From contig JASBTM010000017.1 of NCBI GenBank assembly GCA_030148425.1, forward strand, positions 124,001-188,000: a stretch of DNA of 64,000 bases, given 5' to 3'. The translations under genes were made by a program, and so were the position numbers. The stretch comes from Hyphomicrobium sp. (GTDB lineage Bacteria; Pseudomonadota; Alphaproteobacteria; Rhizobiales; Hyphomicrobiaceae). Positions 54,357-61,330 of the stretch are shown here, one piece after another. Position 1 is the stretch's first letter; every line of letters starts with the position of its first letter. The notes below the pieces were generated by a model that made no database searches, was not told the origin of the DNA, and was given only the letters and a program-made list of their open reading frames with translations.

Positions 54357-56956
54357 CGAGATAGCGGCCTCTCTTCAATCTCCTGCTTCATGTGGCTCAG
54401 AATTTTGTCCGCGACGCTTGCTCCTAGTAATGTACGGAAATGCTCTTCCATTTCCTGCGTATCAAGTCCGAGTTCTTGAAAGCCGATCAAGTAATTTCGG
54501 ATTCGATCGTCCCAAGTATTTGCATACGGTATTCCAAGCGGCCGATTGAAACGATGCAGCCATCGCAAGAAAGGGAGACAAAGAGTTCTTCCTCCCCGCT
54601 GCCGAAACTTTTCATGGATGTATCCCTCTTCACCGCCAAATCCCTTGAACCGCGGATTAAATCCCGGCCAAGCCTTCCGGCGGCAGGCAAATATGCCAAG
54701 GCCCTGCATAGGTATCTCAAACGGCTCACCTTCCGGATCCAGTCCGCGCTCGTCGGCCTCCCAGACACCGTACATTCCCGAACGCCATTCCGGCCGGAAA
54801 TGCGTGGCGATCTTCGTCAGATCATCGTGGACCAGCGGTCCCTGCAGGAGGTCGTTGGAGTCGGGATTTGCTTCGAGATATGCTAGAAGCTTTTTCAGCG
54901 CTCCGGGGACAAGAAAAACATGACTGTCCATGCAAAGCACATGATCTCCGACGGCTTCATCGAATAAGATCTGCCGTATGCGCGTGCCACTTTGCTCGCC
55001 GTATGGAACGTAACGATAGTTCGGAATTGAGTTTTCAAGATCTTTGAGCGCTGCCGCACAAGGACCATCTGGATGGTTGTCCACGACGAGGAGTTCGATT
55101 TCGTCGAGTAGGTCACCGTGGTAAAGTCTCAAAGCCTGCAGCGAAAAATATGCACCGTCGTAGTCATCATAGGTCGCCATTCCGACAGTAAGTTTCTTTT
55201 CCGCCGCTTCTTGCCGGGGCGTCGCGATGGGAACCGGATACGTTTTGACTTTCGGAGCTTCGACCGCGATTTGCGGCTTGTGCAATATTCCACCTAAGAA
55301 CTGGCGCATCGCGCGAGCGTCGAGATCACTTTCGAGCATGAGGCGCGTCAACACATCGATGACGCCATCGAGGTCAGCGAAGTCACCATACTGGACCTTG
55401 AGCGCAACGGTCCGACGCGCAAGCCCAGCCACGGCTTTGAAGCCGCCATCCGGAAAATTCCGGGCATTGAGATTGCACTCGATGAGTCTCAGGCCAGCTT
55501 CAGCGGGCGACAACGCTTCGATGTAAAGTGATGATCCCGCTACATAGGAGGGGAAGATGATCAACCGGCATTTTCCGGAGGAATTCGGCGCCACTTTTTC
55601 GAACGCAACATTCGCTGCGAAATGCGATCCGGCTTGAACCGCTCGAGCTCCTTGGAACGCTTGGAACGCCAAAACTTTATCCGCAGCGCCGGGCTTCAGC
55701 ACCAATGAACGCGGAAAGCCGACGACCTTGTCCTGTTCGTTCACCAACGCGACAACTTCATCCGAAAGGTACTGGAAACCCCTCTCTAACAGCCATGCGG
55801 TCAAGGACGATTTGCCCACGCCGCTGCCTCCAGCGATTAGAATCGCATTTCCATTCGCATCGGAAACCGCGCCGGCATGAAGCGCCACCGCCGACTGCAT
55901 GCGGTAAACGAGATCATGGACAACGGCCTCCATGAGAAACGTTGCAAAATCGCCTTCAGTGAGATTTTGAGCATTTAGTTCGCTACTGCGCACCGAAAAG
56001 AGGCTGTCTCCATTTTCGCCTACGAGAATGGGGAAACGGCCCACCGAACTATCATCTATGCAATGTCGAAAGAGTGCATCGATCTCGGTCTTGAGGCCGA
56101 GCGGAAAATGCAAGTCCACAGTCTGATCGTGGAAGCGCAAAGAGATACGGCGAACGCCTTCATCAGATACTACATTGCGAACTGCATGCGGTCTGGAGTT
56201 GTCTTGGACCACCTGATCGGGCTGTGCCTCCATGATGCGCGGTACAGCCAGCCGACGTTTGATCTGATGGTCGGTACATGCGGGAGTGCCGAGAGCCGAA
56301 TGCCCCCGAAGATAAAACTTTTGCCAACCGGCGGCGAGAGTGTCCGGATCTCTCTGCGACAGACCATCGAGAAAATTGTTCCTCGACTTTTCCCATGCTC
56401 GAAATTCCCGATGAAGTTCGAGATTGTCCTCGAGCGAACAAATGTCGACGCCCACTTCCTCAACGAGTGGAAGGGGCAGCGGCGTGATGAAACAGAAGGG
56501 CTCGCCTTTCTCGAAGGTAATTCTTCCCGGACGGGTGAAAGCCCAGTTCATTGTGAAGCGGAAAGGCAGCCAATCCGACTCTACGACGGCGTCAAGCGGC
56601 TGAATTCCATCTTTCGGCGAATTGGGTGAGCCCCTGACCCAAAGGTGCCAACCTGTTTCCGTCGTGAAGAGATAGCTCGGATAAAAAGTCAGAATGCCGT
56701 GGCCGAAGTGCGATTTGACGAGTTCAGGAAGGTCGGGATAGCCGTCCAACGACTCTACACGCAGATCGGCCGGAGCAGCGCCCCCGTTCCAGGAAACGGA
56801 AAAATGGCTCGGACTTAATATTTCCCAACCGGTAGCATTGGCCATTGCGAGCGGGATGCAACGATAGGCCTGGACTTCGTCCATCCAACGCCGCTGCCAG
56901 CTCGCTGGCACGATTTCCTGCGTATCCCGCCTAAACCGATAACACGTGAGCTTCAT
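54353..56956 (-). CDS. DUF6065–HPr-kinase-like–GT2 glycosyltransferase fusion
   Basis: This 867-residue protein joins three parts. Residues 1-225 resemble DUF6065: MKLTCYRFRRDTQEIVPASW and LTFYPSYLFTTETGWHLWVR. Residues about 250-570 are HPr-kinase-like, with Walker A GGSGVGKS at 376-383 (Lys382), a preceding ALHAGAVSDANG and a following LERGFQYLSDEVVAL that correspond to HprK motifs. Residues 587-867 are a GT2 glycosyltransferase: KKLTVGMATYDDYDGAYFSL, a DxD-like CMDSHVFL near 678 and FKGFGGEEGYIHEKFRQRGG. All three look intact. The kinase-like part may phosphorylate a peptide or sugar intermediate and the GT2 part may glycosylate it. The gene converges with pqqD-like and follows the Tat-peptide genes on the same strand. 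Confidence 0.88.
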   Translation of the reverse strand: MKLTCYRFRRDTQEIVPASWQRRWMDEVQAYRCIPLAMANATGWEILSPSHFSVSWNGGAAPADLRVESLDGYPDLPELVKSHFGHGILTFYPSYLFTTETGWHLWVRGSPNSPKDGIQPLDAVVESDWLPFRFTMNWAFTRPGRITFEKGEPFCFITPLPLPLVEEVGVDICSLEDNLELHREFRAWEKSRNNFLDGLSQRDPDTLAAGWQKFYLRGHSALGTPACTDHQIKRRLAVPRIMEAQPDQVVQDNSRPHAVRNVVSDEGVRRISLRFHDQTVDLHFPLGLKTEIDALFRHCIDDSSVGRFPILVGENGDSLFSVRSSELNAQNLTEGDFATFLMEAVVHDLVYRMQSAVALHAGAVSDANGNAILIAGGSGVGKSSLTAWLLERGFQYLSDEVVALVNEQDKVVGFPRSLVLKPGAADKVLAFQAFQGARAVQAGSHFAANVAFEKVAPNSSGKCRLIIFPSYVAGSSLYIEALSPAEAGLRLIECNLNARNFPDGGFKAVAGLARRTVALKVQYGDFADLDGVIDVLTRLMLESDLDARAMRQFLGGILHKPQIAVEAPKVKTYPVPIATPRQEAAEKKLTVGMATYDDYDGAYFSLQALRLYHGDLLDEIELLVVDNHPDGPCAAALKDLENSIPNYRYVPYGEQSGTRIRQILFDEAVGDHVLCMDSHVFLVPGALKKLLAYLEANPDSNDLLQGPLVHDDLTKIATHFRPEWRSGMYGVWEADERGLDPEGEPFEIPMQGLGIFACRRKAWPGFNPRFKGFGGEEGYIHEKFRQRGGRTLCLPFLRWLHRFNRPLGIPYANTWDDRIRNYLIGFQELGLDTQEMEEHFRTLLGASVADKILSHMKQEIEERPLSR

Positions 56957-57500
56957 AACGCAATTCGCAACAGAGACGCTAAACTTCTATACTATCGAGC
57001 TGCGAAGACACTTATCCTCGCAGATCTCGACTACGGAGCTAAATCGAAATTCGCATCACGGAGGCGCAACCGTTGTTGTCGTCGTGGTCGTAGTAGTTGT
57101 TGTTGTCGTCGGCGTCGCAGTGGTCGTCGGCGCAACTGTTGTTGTCCCTGGAGCACCTGTTGTTGTGCTCGTCGTTGTGGCTGGCGCAGAGGACGCTGCG
57201 TGGGCGGGGACAACGACAGAGTTGACCACCGGCTTCATCCAACGCGACGGAAGTGCGATGGCCGTGACCACGCCACCGATGGCGACTATTTTGAGAAATT
57301 TTCGGCGGTCTGGGCCGCCATCCTGCGACTGCATCTTCTCTCCCCCAGCGCGATTCAATTCCGCGCTCCCTTTATATCCTAAAGAGCCCAAAGATGGTGT
57401 TACGCGAGAATCACACAGATCTGCTCGAGCAGTTTTCTCAACGTTTAAATCGAAATCAATAGGCAAGTCTCAGGGCTATCGCGTTCTCATCTCGCGGGAT
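56789..57500. repeat. Segmental duplication, copy A
   Basis: This unit contains the 5' end of the fusion gene and the first Tat-signal peptide gene with its upstream region. Bases around 56821-56899 match 57558-57636, and 57172-57360 match 57735-57920 almost throughout. The fusion gene is complete in this copy. Edges are approximate. Confidence 0.8.
57056..57334 (-). CDS. Small Tat-signal protein with Thr-rich mucin-like tail (copy A)
   Basis: From ATG 57334, right after the ribosome-binding site GGGGAGAGAAG, the product has 92 residues. It begins with a twin-arginine signal (DRRKFLKIVAIGGVVTAIAL) and a hydrophobic core, then WMKPVVNSVVVPAHA with probable signal-peptidase cleavage after AHA (residue 46). 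The predicted mature part of 46 residues is nearly only Thr, Ala and Pro, with a run of 13 Thr near the end, like a mucin O-glycosylation region. It has no cysteine. It lies just upstream of the fusion gene on the same strand. It is probably the substrate of the neighbouring modifying enzymes, which is inference. Confidence 0.72.
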   Translation of the reverse strand: MQSQDGGPDRRKFLKIVAIGGVVTAIALPSRWMKPVVNSVVVPAHAASSAPATTTSTTTGAPGTTTVAPTTTATPTTTTTTTTTTTTTVAPP

Positions 57501-57520
57501 CGTCAACTGGAAGCAGCGCC

Positions 57521-57650
57521 CCGTTCTAGGAAACAGAAAAACGGCGGGAAGTTAGTATTTCCCAACCAGTAGCATTGGCCATCGCGAGCGGCAGGCAACG
57601 ATAGGCATGGACTTCATCCATCCAACGTCGCTGCCGACCGATAACACATG
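57521..57650 (-). pseudogene. Truncated 5' fragment of the fusion gene (from duplication)
   Basis: Bases 57558-57636 match 56821-56899, the N-terminal coding part of the 867-residue fusion protein, with only scattered substitutions. The rest of that gene is missing here. The fragment lies between the two Tat-peptide genes and has no function of its own. Confidence 0.8.
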
Positions 57651-57660
57651 CAGACTCCGA

Positions 57661-57894
57661 CTAGACCGGATTTGTCGTACTTGTCGAAATTGTTGGTGTT
57701 GTTGTGGACGTCGTTGTTGAGGTTGTACTCGTCGTTGTCGCTGGCGCAGAGGATGCTGCGTGGGCGGGGACGACGACAGAGTTGACTACTGGCTTCATCC
57801 AACGCGATGGAAGTGCGATGGCTGTGACCACGCCACCGATGGCAACTATTTTGAGAAATTTTCGGCGGTCTGGGCCGCCGTCCTGCGACTGCAT
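57661..57894 (-). CDS. Small Tat-signal protein with Thr/Ser-rich tail (copy B)
   Basis: From ATG 57894, after GGGGGAGAGAAG, the product has 77 residues. The first 46 residues, including RRKFLK and the cleavage motif PAHA, are the same as in copy A. The mature part of 31 residues is made of TTSTTSTTTSTTTPT-like repeats ending STTNPV. The shared signal and diverged tail show a recent duplication in which the low-complexity tail changed by repeat slippage. It may be expressed from its own copy of the upstream region. Confidence 0.72.
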   Translation of the reverse strand: MQSQDGGPDRRKFLKIVAIGGVVTAIALPSRWMKPVVNSVVVPAHAASSAPATTTSTTSTTTSTTTPTISTSTTNPV

Positions 57895-58139
57895 CTTCTC
57901 TCCCCCAGCGCGATTCACTTCCGTCTCTTTTTACATATCCTAAAAAACCCAGGACAATGTTGCGCAAGAATCACACAGCTCTAATTGACCAATCTTTTCA
58001 ACGTTCAGATTAGAGATCAATGGGGAGAGCCTGGGAGCTATGGTGTTCTTTCCTGCGCGATCGCTGATTGGAAGTACACTGCGGTTTACTCCTTAGCCGT
58101 TGATCTGTCGAAGGAACGACCTTCGATCATCAAGCCCTG

Positions 58140-58529
58140 TTATCTCTTACGCTTGGATTTTACCTTTTCTGGCTTCGCTAAAACTTCGCGAAGATATTCA
58201 GCGAGGACCACAGCGTGATTGTGGATCTCATCGTGAGCGGCATACAGCAGCGTTACCGGTTCGTGTTTCAGCAAGCTGGCGACCGTCTGCACCGCTGCAG
58301 GGTTTGCCGAGAGCTCGACTCGATATCGCATACGGAATTCTTCGAATTTCTCCGGATCATGCCCGAACCAGGTTCGTAACTCCGAGGTCGGAGCGATTTC
58401 CTTCAACCATAATGTCAGAGCAGCACGTTTTTTGGATAACCCCCGCGGCCACAGGCGATCGACCAAAACCCGCGCGCCGTCCGTTTCCTCAGCAGGCTCG
58501 TATGCGCGTTTTATTTTGATCTTGGTCAT
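58140..58529 (-). CDS. DUF488-family protein
   Basis: From ATG 58529 the protein has 129 residues. The DUF488 core is visible: VDRLWPRGLSKKRAALTLWL, then EIAPTSELRTWFGHDPEKFE and FRMRYRVEL. These small cytoplasmic proteins are widespread, with unknown function; structures suggest a Rossmann-like fold and a stress-related role has been proposed. It follows the NsrR gene by 26 bases on the same strand, so it is likely co-transcribed with it and could be part of the nitric-oxide response. Confidence 0.88.
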   Translation of the reverse strand: MTKIKIKRAYEPAEETDGARVLVDRLWPRGLSKKRAALTLWLKEIAPTSELRTWFGHDPEKFEEFRMRYRVELSANPAAVQTVASLLKHEPVTLLYAAHDEIHNHAVVLAEYLREVLAKPEKVKSKRKR

Positions 58530-58555
58530 TTCGGTTTTCCGCTTTTGTGCGCAGC

Positions 58556-58978
58556 TCACAGCTTGCCGAGGAAATCCCGCGGCCTGAGCGCAACGTCCGC
58601 AAGGGTGTAGCGATCCAGCGCGGCGAGGAACCCCGTACGCGCCTCATTGAGCACACCACGCAATTTACAGCGCGGGGTGATCGTACAATGGTTCTCAGCG
58701 CCGAAACATTCGACCAATGCAAAGTCGGGCTCCGTTGCGCGAACAACGTCTCCGAGGCGGATTTTTTCCGGCGGCATGGCGAGGATGACGCCGCCTGAAC
58801 GGCCACGTACGGATGTGAGAAAGCCGCTGCTGGTGAGTTGGTTCACCACCTTCATCAAGTGGGCGCGCGAAATGCCATAGACGCCCGCGGTCTCTTCGAT
58901 GGTGATTCTCCGGTCTCCTTGGCTCGCCGCATAAAGAAGAACGCGCAGACTATAGTCGGTAAAGTTGGTCAACCGCAT
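58556..58978 (-). CDS. nsrR: Rrf2-family NO-sensing repressor NsrR
   Basis: From ATG 58978 the protein has 140 residues. The Rrf2 winged helix is complete (MRLTNFTDYSLRVLLYAASQ, then AGVYGISRAHLMKVVNQLTS and VRGRSGGVILAMPPEKIRLG). The three Cys of the Fe-S ligand loop are present in ECFGAENHCTITPRCKL. NsrR carries an iron-sulfur cluster that is destroyed by NO, releasing its targets. It diverges from the flavohaemoglobin gene across a clear NsrR-type palindrome, a standard arrangement. Confidence 0.9.
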   Translation of the reverse strand: MRLTNFTDYSLRVLLYAASQGDRRITIEETAGVYGISRAHLMKVVNQLTSSGFLTSVRGRSGGVILAMPPEKIRLGDVVRATEPDFALVECFGAENHCTITPRCKLRGVLNEARTGFLAALDRYTLADVALRPRDFLGKL

Positions 58979-59154
58979 TGCGATGCCTGGGTTCCGCGCG
59001 CCATTATCAATGGATTCGAAGGTATCTTTTGCCGATATGCTTCGCAACGCGAAGATGCATACCCGCTACGCGAGCGTCCTGCGGCGTCTTCTGACCGAGA
59101 GCAAATCATAGATCGATGTGGTGGCCATTTCGCCGTTTTGTTCTCCTTGACCTA

Positions 59155-59179
59155 AAAGATGCATTAAAAATATATCTTT
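59155..59179. promoter_or_regulatory. Probable NsrR-binding site
   Basis: The arms AAAGATGCATT and AATATATCTTT form an inverted repeat with two mismatches around AAA. This follows the NsrR consensus, with its AAGATG half-sites and A/T-rich centre. It lies 60 bases upstream of the flavohaemoglobin start. Confidence 0.75.
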
Positions 59180-59238
59180 GCATTCGTTGAACCGGGAACG
59201 GGGCAAATTTTTGCCGCGAAGCATCGAAGGGAAGCGCT

Positions 59239-60471
59239 ATGCTAAGTGAGAAAACCATCGAAATCGTGAAGGCCACGGCTCCTGTTCTTCAGGAGCATGG
59301 GAACACGTTGACCCGACATTTCTACAACCGCATGTTTTCTCACAATCCGGAAGTTCTTCCCTATTTCAATCGCGCGAACCAGGCGGCGGGCAAGCAACAG
59401 GCCGCCTTGGCGTCTGCAATTTGCGCCTATGCCGCGAACATCGACAATCTCGGCCAGCTCAAGGAAGCTGTGGAACTCATCGCGCAGAAGCATACATCGC
59501 TGCAGATAAAGCCCGAGCACTATCCGATCGTCGGCGAGAATCTTCTGGCGTCCATCCGAGAGGTGTTGGGAAGCGCCGCGACCGACGAAATCATCGCCGC
59601 GTGGGGCGAGGCCTACGGATTTTTGGCCGATATTCTCATCGGTCGCGAAGCTCAAATATATCGCGCAGCTGCATCGGTTCCGGGTGGCTGGGAAGGATTC
59701 CGACGCTTTATCGTCTCCAAGAAAGAGCAAGAAAGCAGCGTCGTTACGTCTTTCTATCTGACCCCGGAAGACAAAGGACCGCTGCCGTCCTTCAAGCCGG
59801 GCCAATACATTACCATCCGAGTCCCGACCGGCGACGGCTTGACGACTATGCGCCAATATAGCCTTTCGGCCAAACCCAACTCGGATTGGCTGCGCATCAG
59901 CGTCAAGCGCGAAGATGGCGCCGGCATCAGCGCCCCTCCAGGTTATGTCTCGAATCTTCTGCATAATTCTTTGACTGTCGGCTCGGTGCTGGATGTCGCT
60001 CCGCCGTGCGGCGAGTTCTTCCTCGACAGAGACTTAAACGACGACCGGCCGCTGGTGCTGATCGCTGGAGGCATCGGCATCACTCCGCTGATGAGCATGC
60101 TGCAAAGCGCGCTGGAAAACTCCCCTCAGCGCCAGGTCACCTTTATTCACGGGTGCCAGAACGAAGATGTGCAAGCCTTCAAATCCACGGTCGAGAACCT
60201 CAAGACACAGCATGCCAATTTGATCGCGCACTTCCGCTACCTCGATCCGCAGAAGCCTCTCAGCAGCAATGGGATTGGTGCGAGCAAAGGTTTCATAGAT
60301 ACATCGCTGCTTGAGACCATGATCGGCGATCGAGACGCGGACTACTATTACTGCGGCCCGACGCCTTTTCTCGCCAATATGCATCGTCTGCTGAATGCAA
60401 GGAATGTCCCGCACGAGCAGCAACATTTCGAGTTCTTCGGACCCAAGGAGGAACTCGCAGCATTCGCCTGA
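59239..60471 (+). CDS. hmp: Flavohaemoglobin, nitric oxide dioxygenase
   Basis: This 410-residue protein starts at ATG 59239, after AAGGGAAGCGCT. The globin domain (residues 1-140) has the proximal heme His85 (IAQKHTSLQI). The FAD-binding domain has RQYSLS and PGYVSNLLHN, and the NAD domain has GGIGITPLMSML and YYYCGPTPFL. It oxidises NO to nitrate with O2 and NADPH. It is regulated by the adjacent NsrR through the palindrome upstream. All catalytic elements appear intact. Confidence 0.95.
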   Translation: MLSEKTIEIVKATAPVLQEHGNTLTRHFYNRMFSHNPEVLPYFNRANQAAGKQQAALASAICAYAANIDNLGQLKEAVELIAQKHTSLQIKPEHYPIVGENLLASIREVLGSAATDEIIAAWGEAYGFLADILIGREAQIYRAAASVPGGWEGFRRFIVSKKEQESSVVTSFYLTPEDKGPLPSFKPGQYITIRVPTGDGLTTMRQYSLSAKPNSDWLRISVKREDGAGISAPPGYVSNLLHNSLTVGSVLDVAPPCGEFFLDRDLNDDRPLVLIAGGIGITPLMSMLQSALENSPQRQVTFIHGCQNEDVQAFKSTVENLKTQHANLIAHFRYLDPQKPLSSNGIGASKGFIDTSLLETMIGDRDADYYYCGPTPFLANMHRLLNARNVPHEQQHFEFFGPKEELAAFA

Positions 60472-60478
60472 CGATAAA

Positions 60479-60495
60479 TTCCACCTTTAGTGGAA
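60479..60495 (+). terminator. Weak stem-loop after hmp
   Basis: TTCCAC and GTGGAA pair around CTTTA, eight bases after the hmp stop. No T-tract follows, so termination here is uncertain. Confidence 0.35.
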
Positions 60496-60511
60496 ACAAC
60501 ACGGCCGGCAG

Positions 60512-60527
60512 GCGATATTAATATCGC
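60512..60527. promoter_or_regulatory. Perfect palindrome near the end of the MarR gene
   Basis: The 16 bases GCGATATTAATATCGC are a perfect palindrome, followed by TTACGATCTATATTATCG. The half-site resembles the palindrome at 61274-61290 upstream of the ClC gene, so both could be recognised by the MarR-type protein. Position downstream of two convergent genes is unusual for an operator. Confidence 0.4.
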
Positions 60528-60660
60528 GTTACGATCTATATTATCGGCAAGGTGACTGCTAGTAATGCGCGGCGCTCGCTTCCTCGTCCCAGAGGGTCGG
60601 CGCCGGATAGCCCGGGTGTGCTCTCTCGCGCATCCGGGCATTTCTTTGAACGTCTTTTGC

Positions 60661-61137
60661 TCACTCGCGGTCGCTACAGCGGATCTGCCTAAGAAGTTTG
60701 CGGAGTGTGGGCTGGATATTTTTGACTTCCGCGATGTGACTCGCTGAAAGAGACCTCAGCCGTTCTTCACCGTCCTTCGTGACATGTACTTGTATCCGCC
60801 GGCCGTCTTCCGGATCGGCCATACGAGCGACAAGCCCAAGAGCAACGAGACGATCAACAAGCTCTACTGCCGTATGGTGGCGGATAAGCAAACGCTCCGC
60901 TATTTGACTAATGCTTAGCCAGTCGGCGTCGGGCGCGCCCTTGATCGAGAGAAGCGCCTGGTGCTGTTGAGGCGTGAGACCGGCCCCAGACGCGGCCTCC
61001 TCGCTGAAGGCGAGAAATTTCCGAAGCGCGTAGCGAAATTCAGCAAGAGCCTCGTAGTCGGCTTTCTTTATGGATGCGCCTTTTGCCTTCGCCGTCCGTT
61101 TTCGAGATGCCGCTTGCTTTCGATGGCTTTCGTCCAC
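60661..61137 (-). CDS. MarR-family transcriptional regulator
   Basis: From GTG 61137, with AGAAGGGGG upstream, the protein has 158 residues. The MarR winged helix is complete: FRYALRKFLAFSEEAASGAG, LTPQQHQALLSIKGAPDADW, IAERLLIRHHTAVELVDRLV and MADPEDGRRIQVHVTKDGEE with the conserved D-x-R wing. The N-terminal tail is Lys/Arg-rich. It diverges from the ClC-channel gene across a palindrome and probably controls it. The ligand is unknown. Confidence 0.9.
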   Translation of the reverse strand: MDESHRKQAASRKRTAKAKGASIKKADYEALAEFRYALRKFLAFSEEAASGAGLTPQQHQALLSIKGAPDADWLSISQIAERLLIRHHTAVELVDRLVALGLVARMADPEDGRRIQVHVTKDGEERLRSLSASHIAEVKNIQPTLRKLLRQIRCSDRE

Positions 61138-61273
61138 GAACACCCCCTTCTCAACACGCCCTATCGTCCCTTCAGAGCAGAATAGGGTGCGCCAGCAAAT
61201 GGTCAATCGCCTCGAAACGGCGCGGCCCGGAATTCATCATCCCTCCGGTGTGGTCTTTTTAAACATTGAAAAT

Positions 61274-61290
61274 ATATCGTATTACGATAT
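61274..61290. promoter_or_regulatory. Palindrome between MarR and ClC genes, probable operator
   Basis: ATATCGT and ACGATAT are perfect inverted arms around ATT. The site lies 41 bases upstream of the ClC start and in the divergent promoter region, a position suited to repression by the adjacent MarR protein. Confidence 0.65.
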
Positions 61291-61330
61291 TAGTTCGCGA
61301 CGAGCGTCACGAAAACTTATTGGGAGACTT

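Larger units (their letters stand above)
57521..58075. repeat. Segmental duplication, copy B
   Basis: This unit contains a truncated piece of the fusion gene, the second Tat-signal peptide gene and the matching upstream region. The stretch 57921-57985 retains the promoter-side sequence CATATCCTAAA and AGAATCACACAG found in copy A near 57373-57418. About 31 bases are deleted relative to copy A between the fusion-gene fragment and the sequence CCGATAACAC. Confidence 0.8.

Noticed and set aside
56063-56629. 188-codon plus-strand frame opposite the fusion gene
   Set aside because: The minus-strand frame is continuous through three recognisable domains; this frame has no motif.
57056-57240. Val-rich plus-strand frame across the Thr repeat
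   Set aside because: It is the complement of ACA/ACG/ACC Thr codons; the minus strand has the ribosome-binding site and Tat signal.
59242-59964. 240-codon minus-strand frame opposite hmp
   Set aside because: It is antisense to the globin and FAD domains, which are fully conserved on the plus strand.
61070-61330. N-terminal extension of the ClC protein
   Set aside because: It overlaps the MarR gene and its operator and has no ClC similarity; ATG 61331 has a ribosome-binding site.
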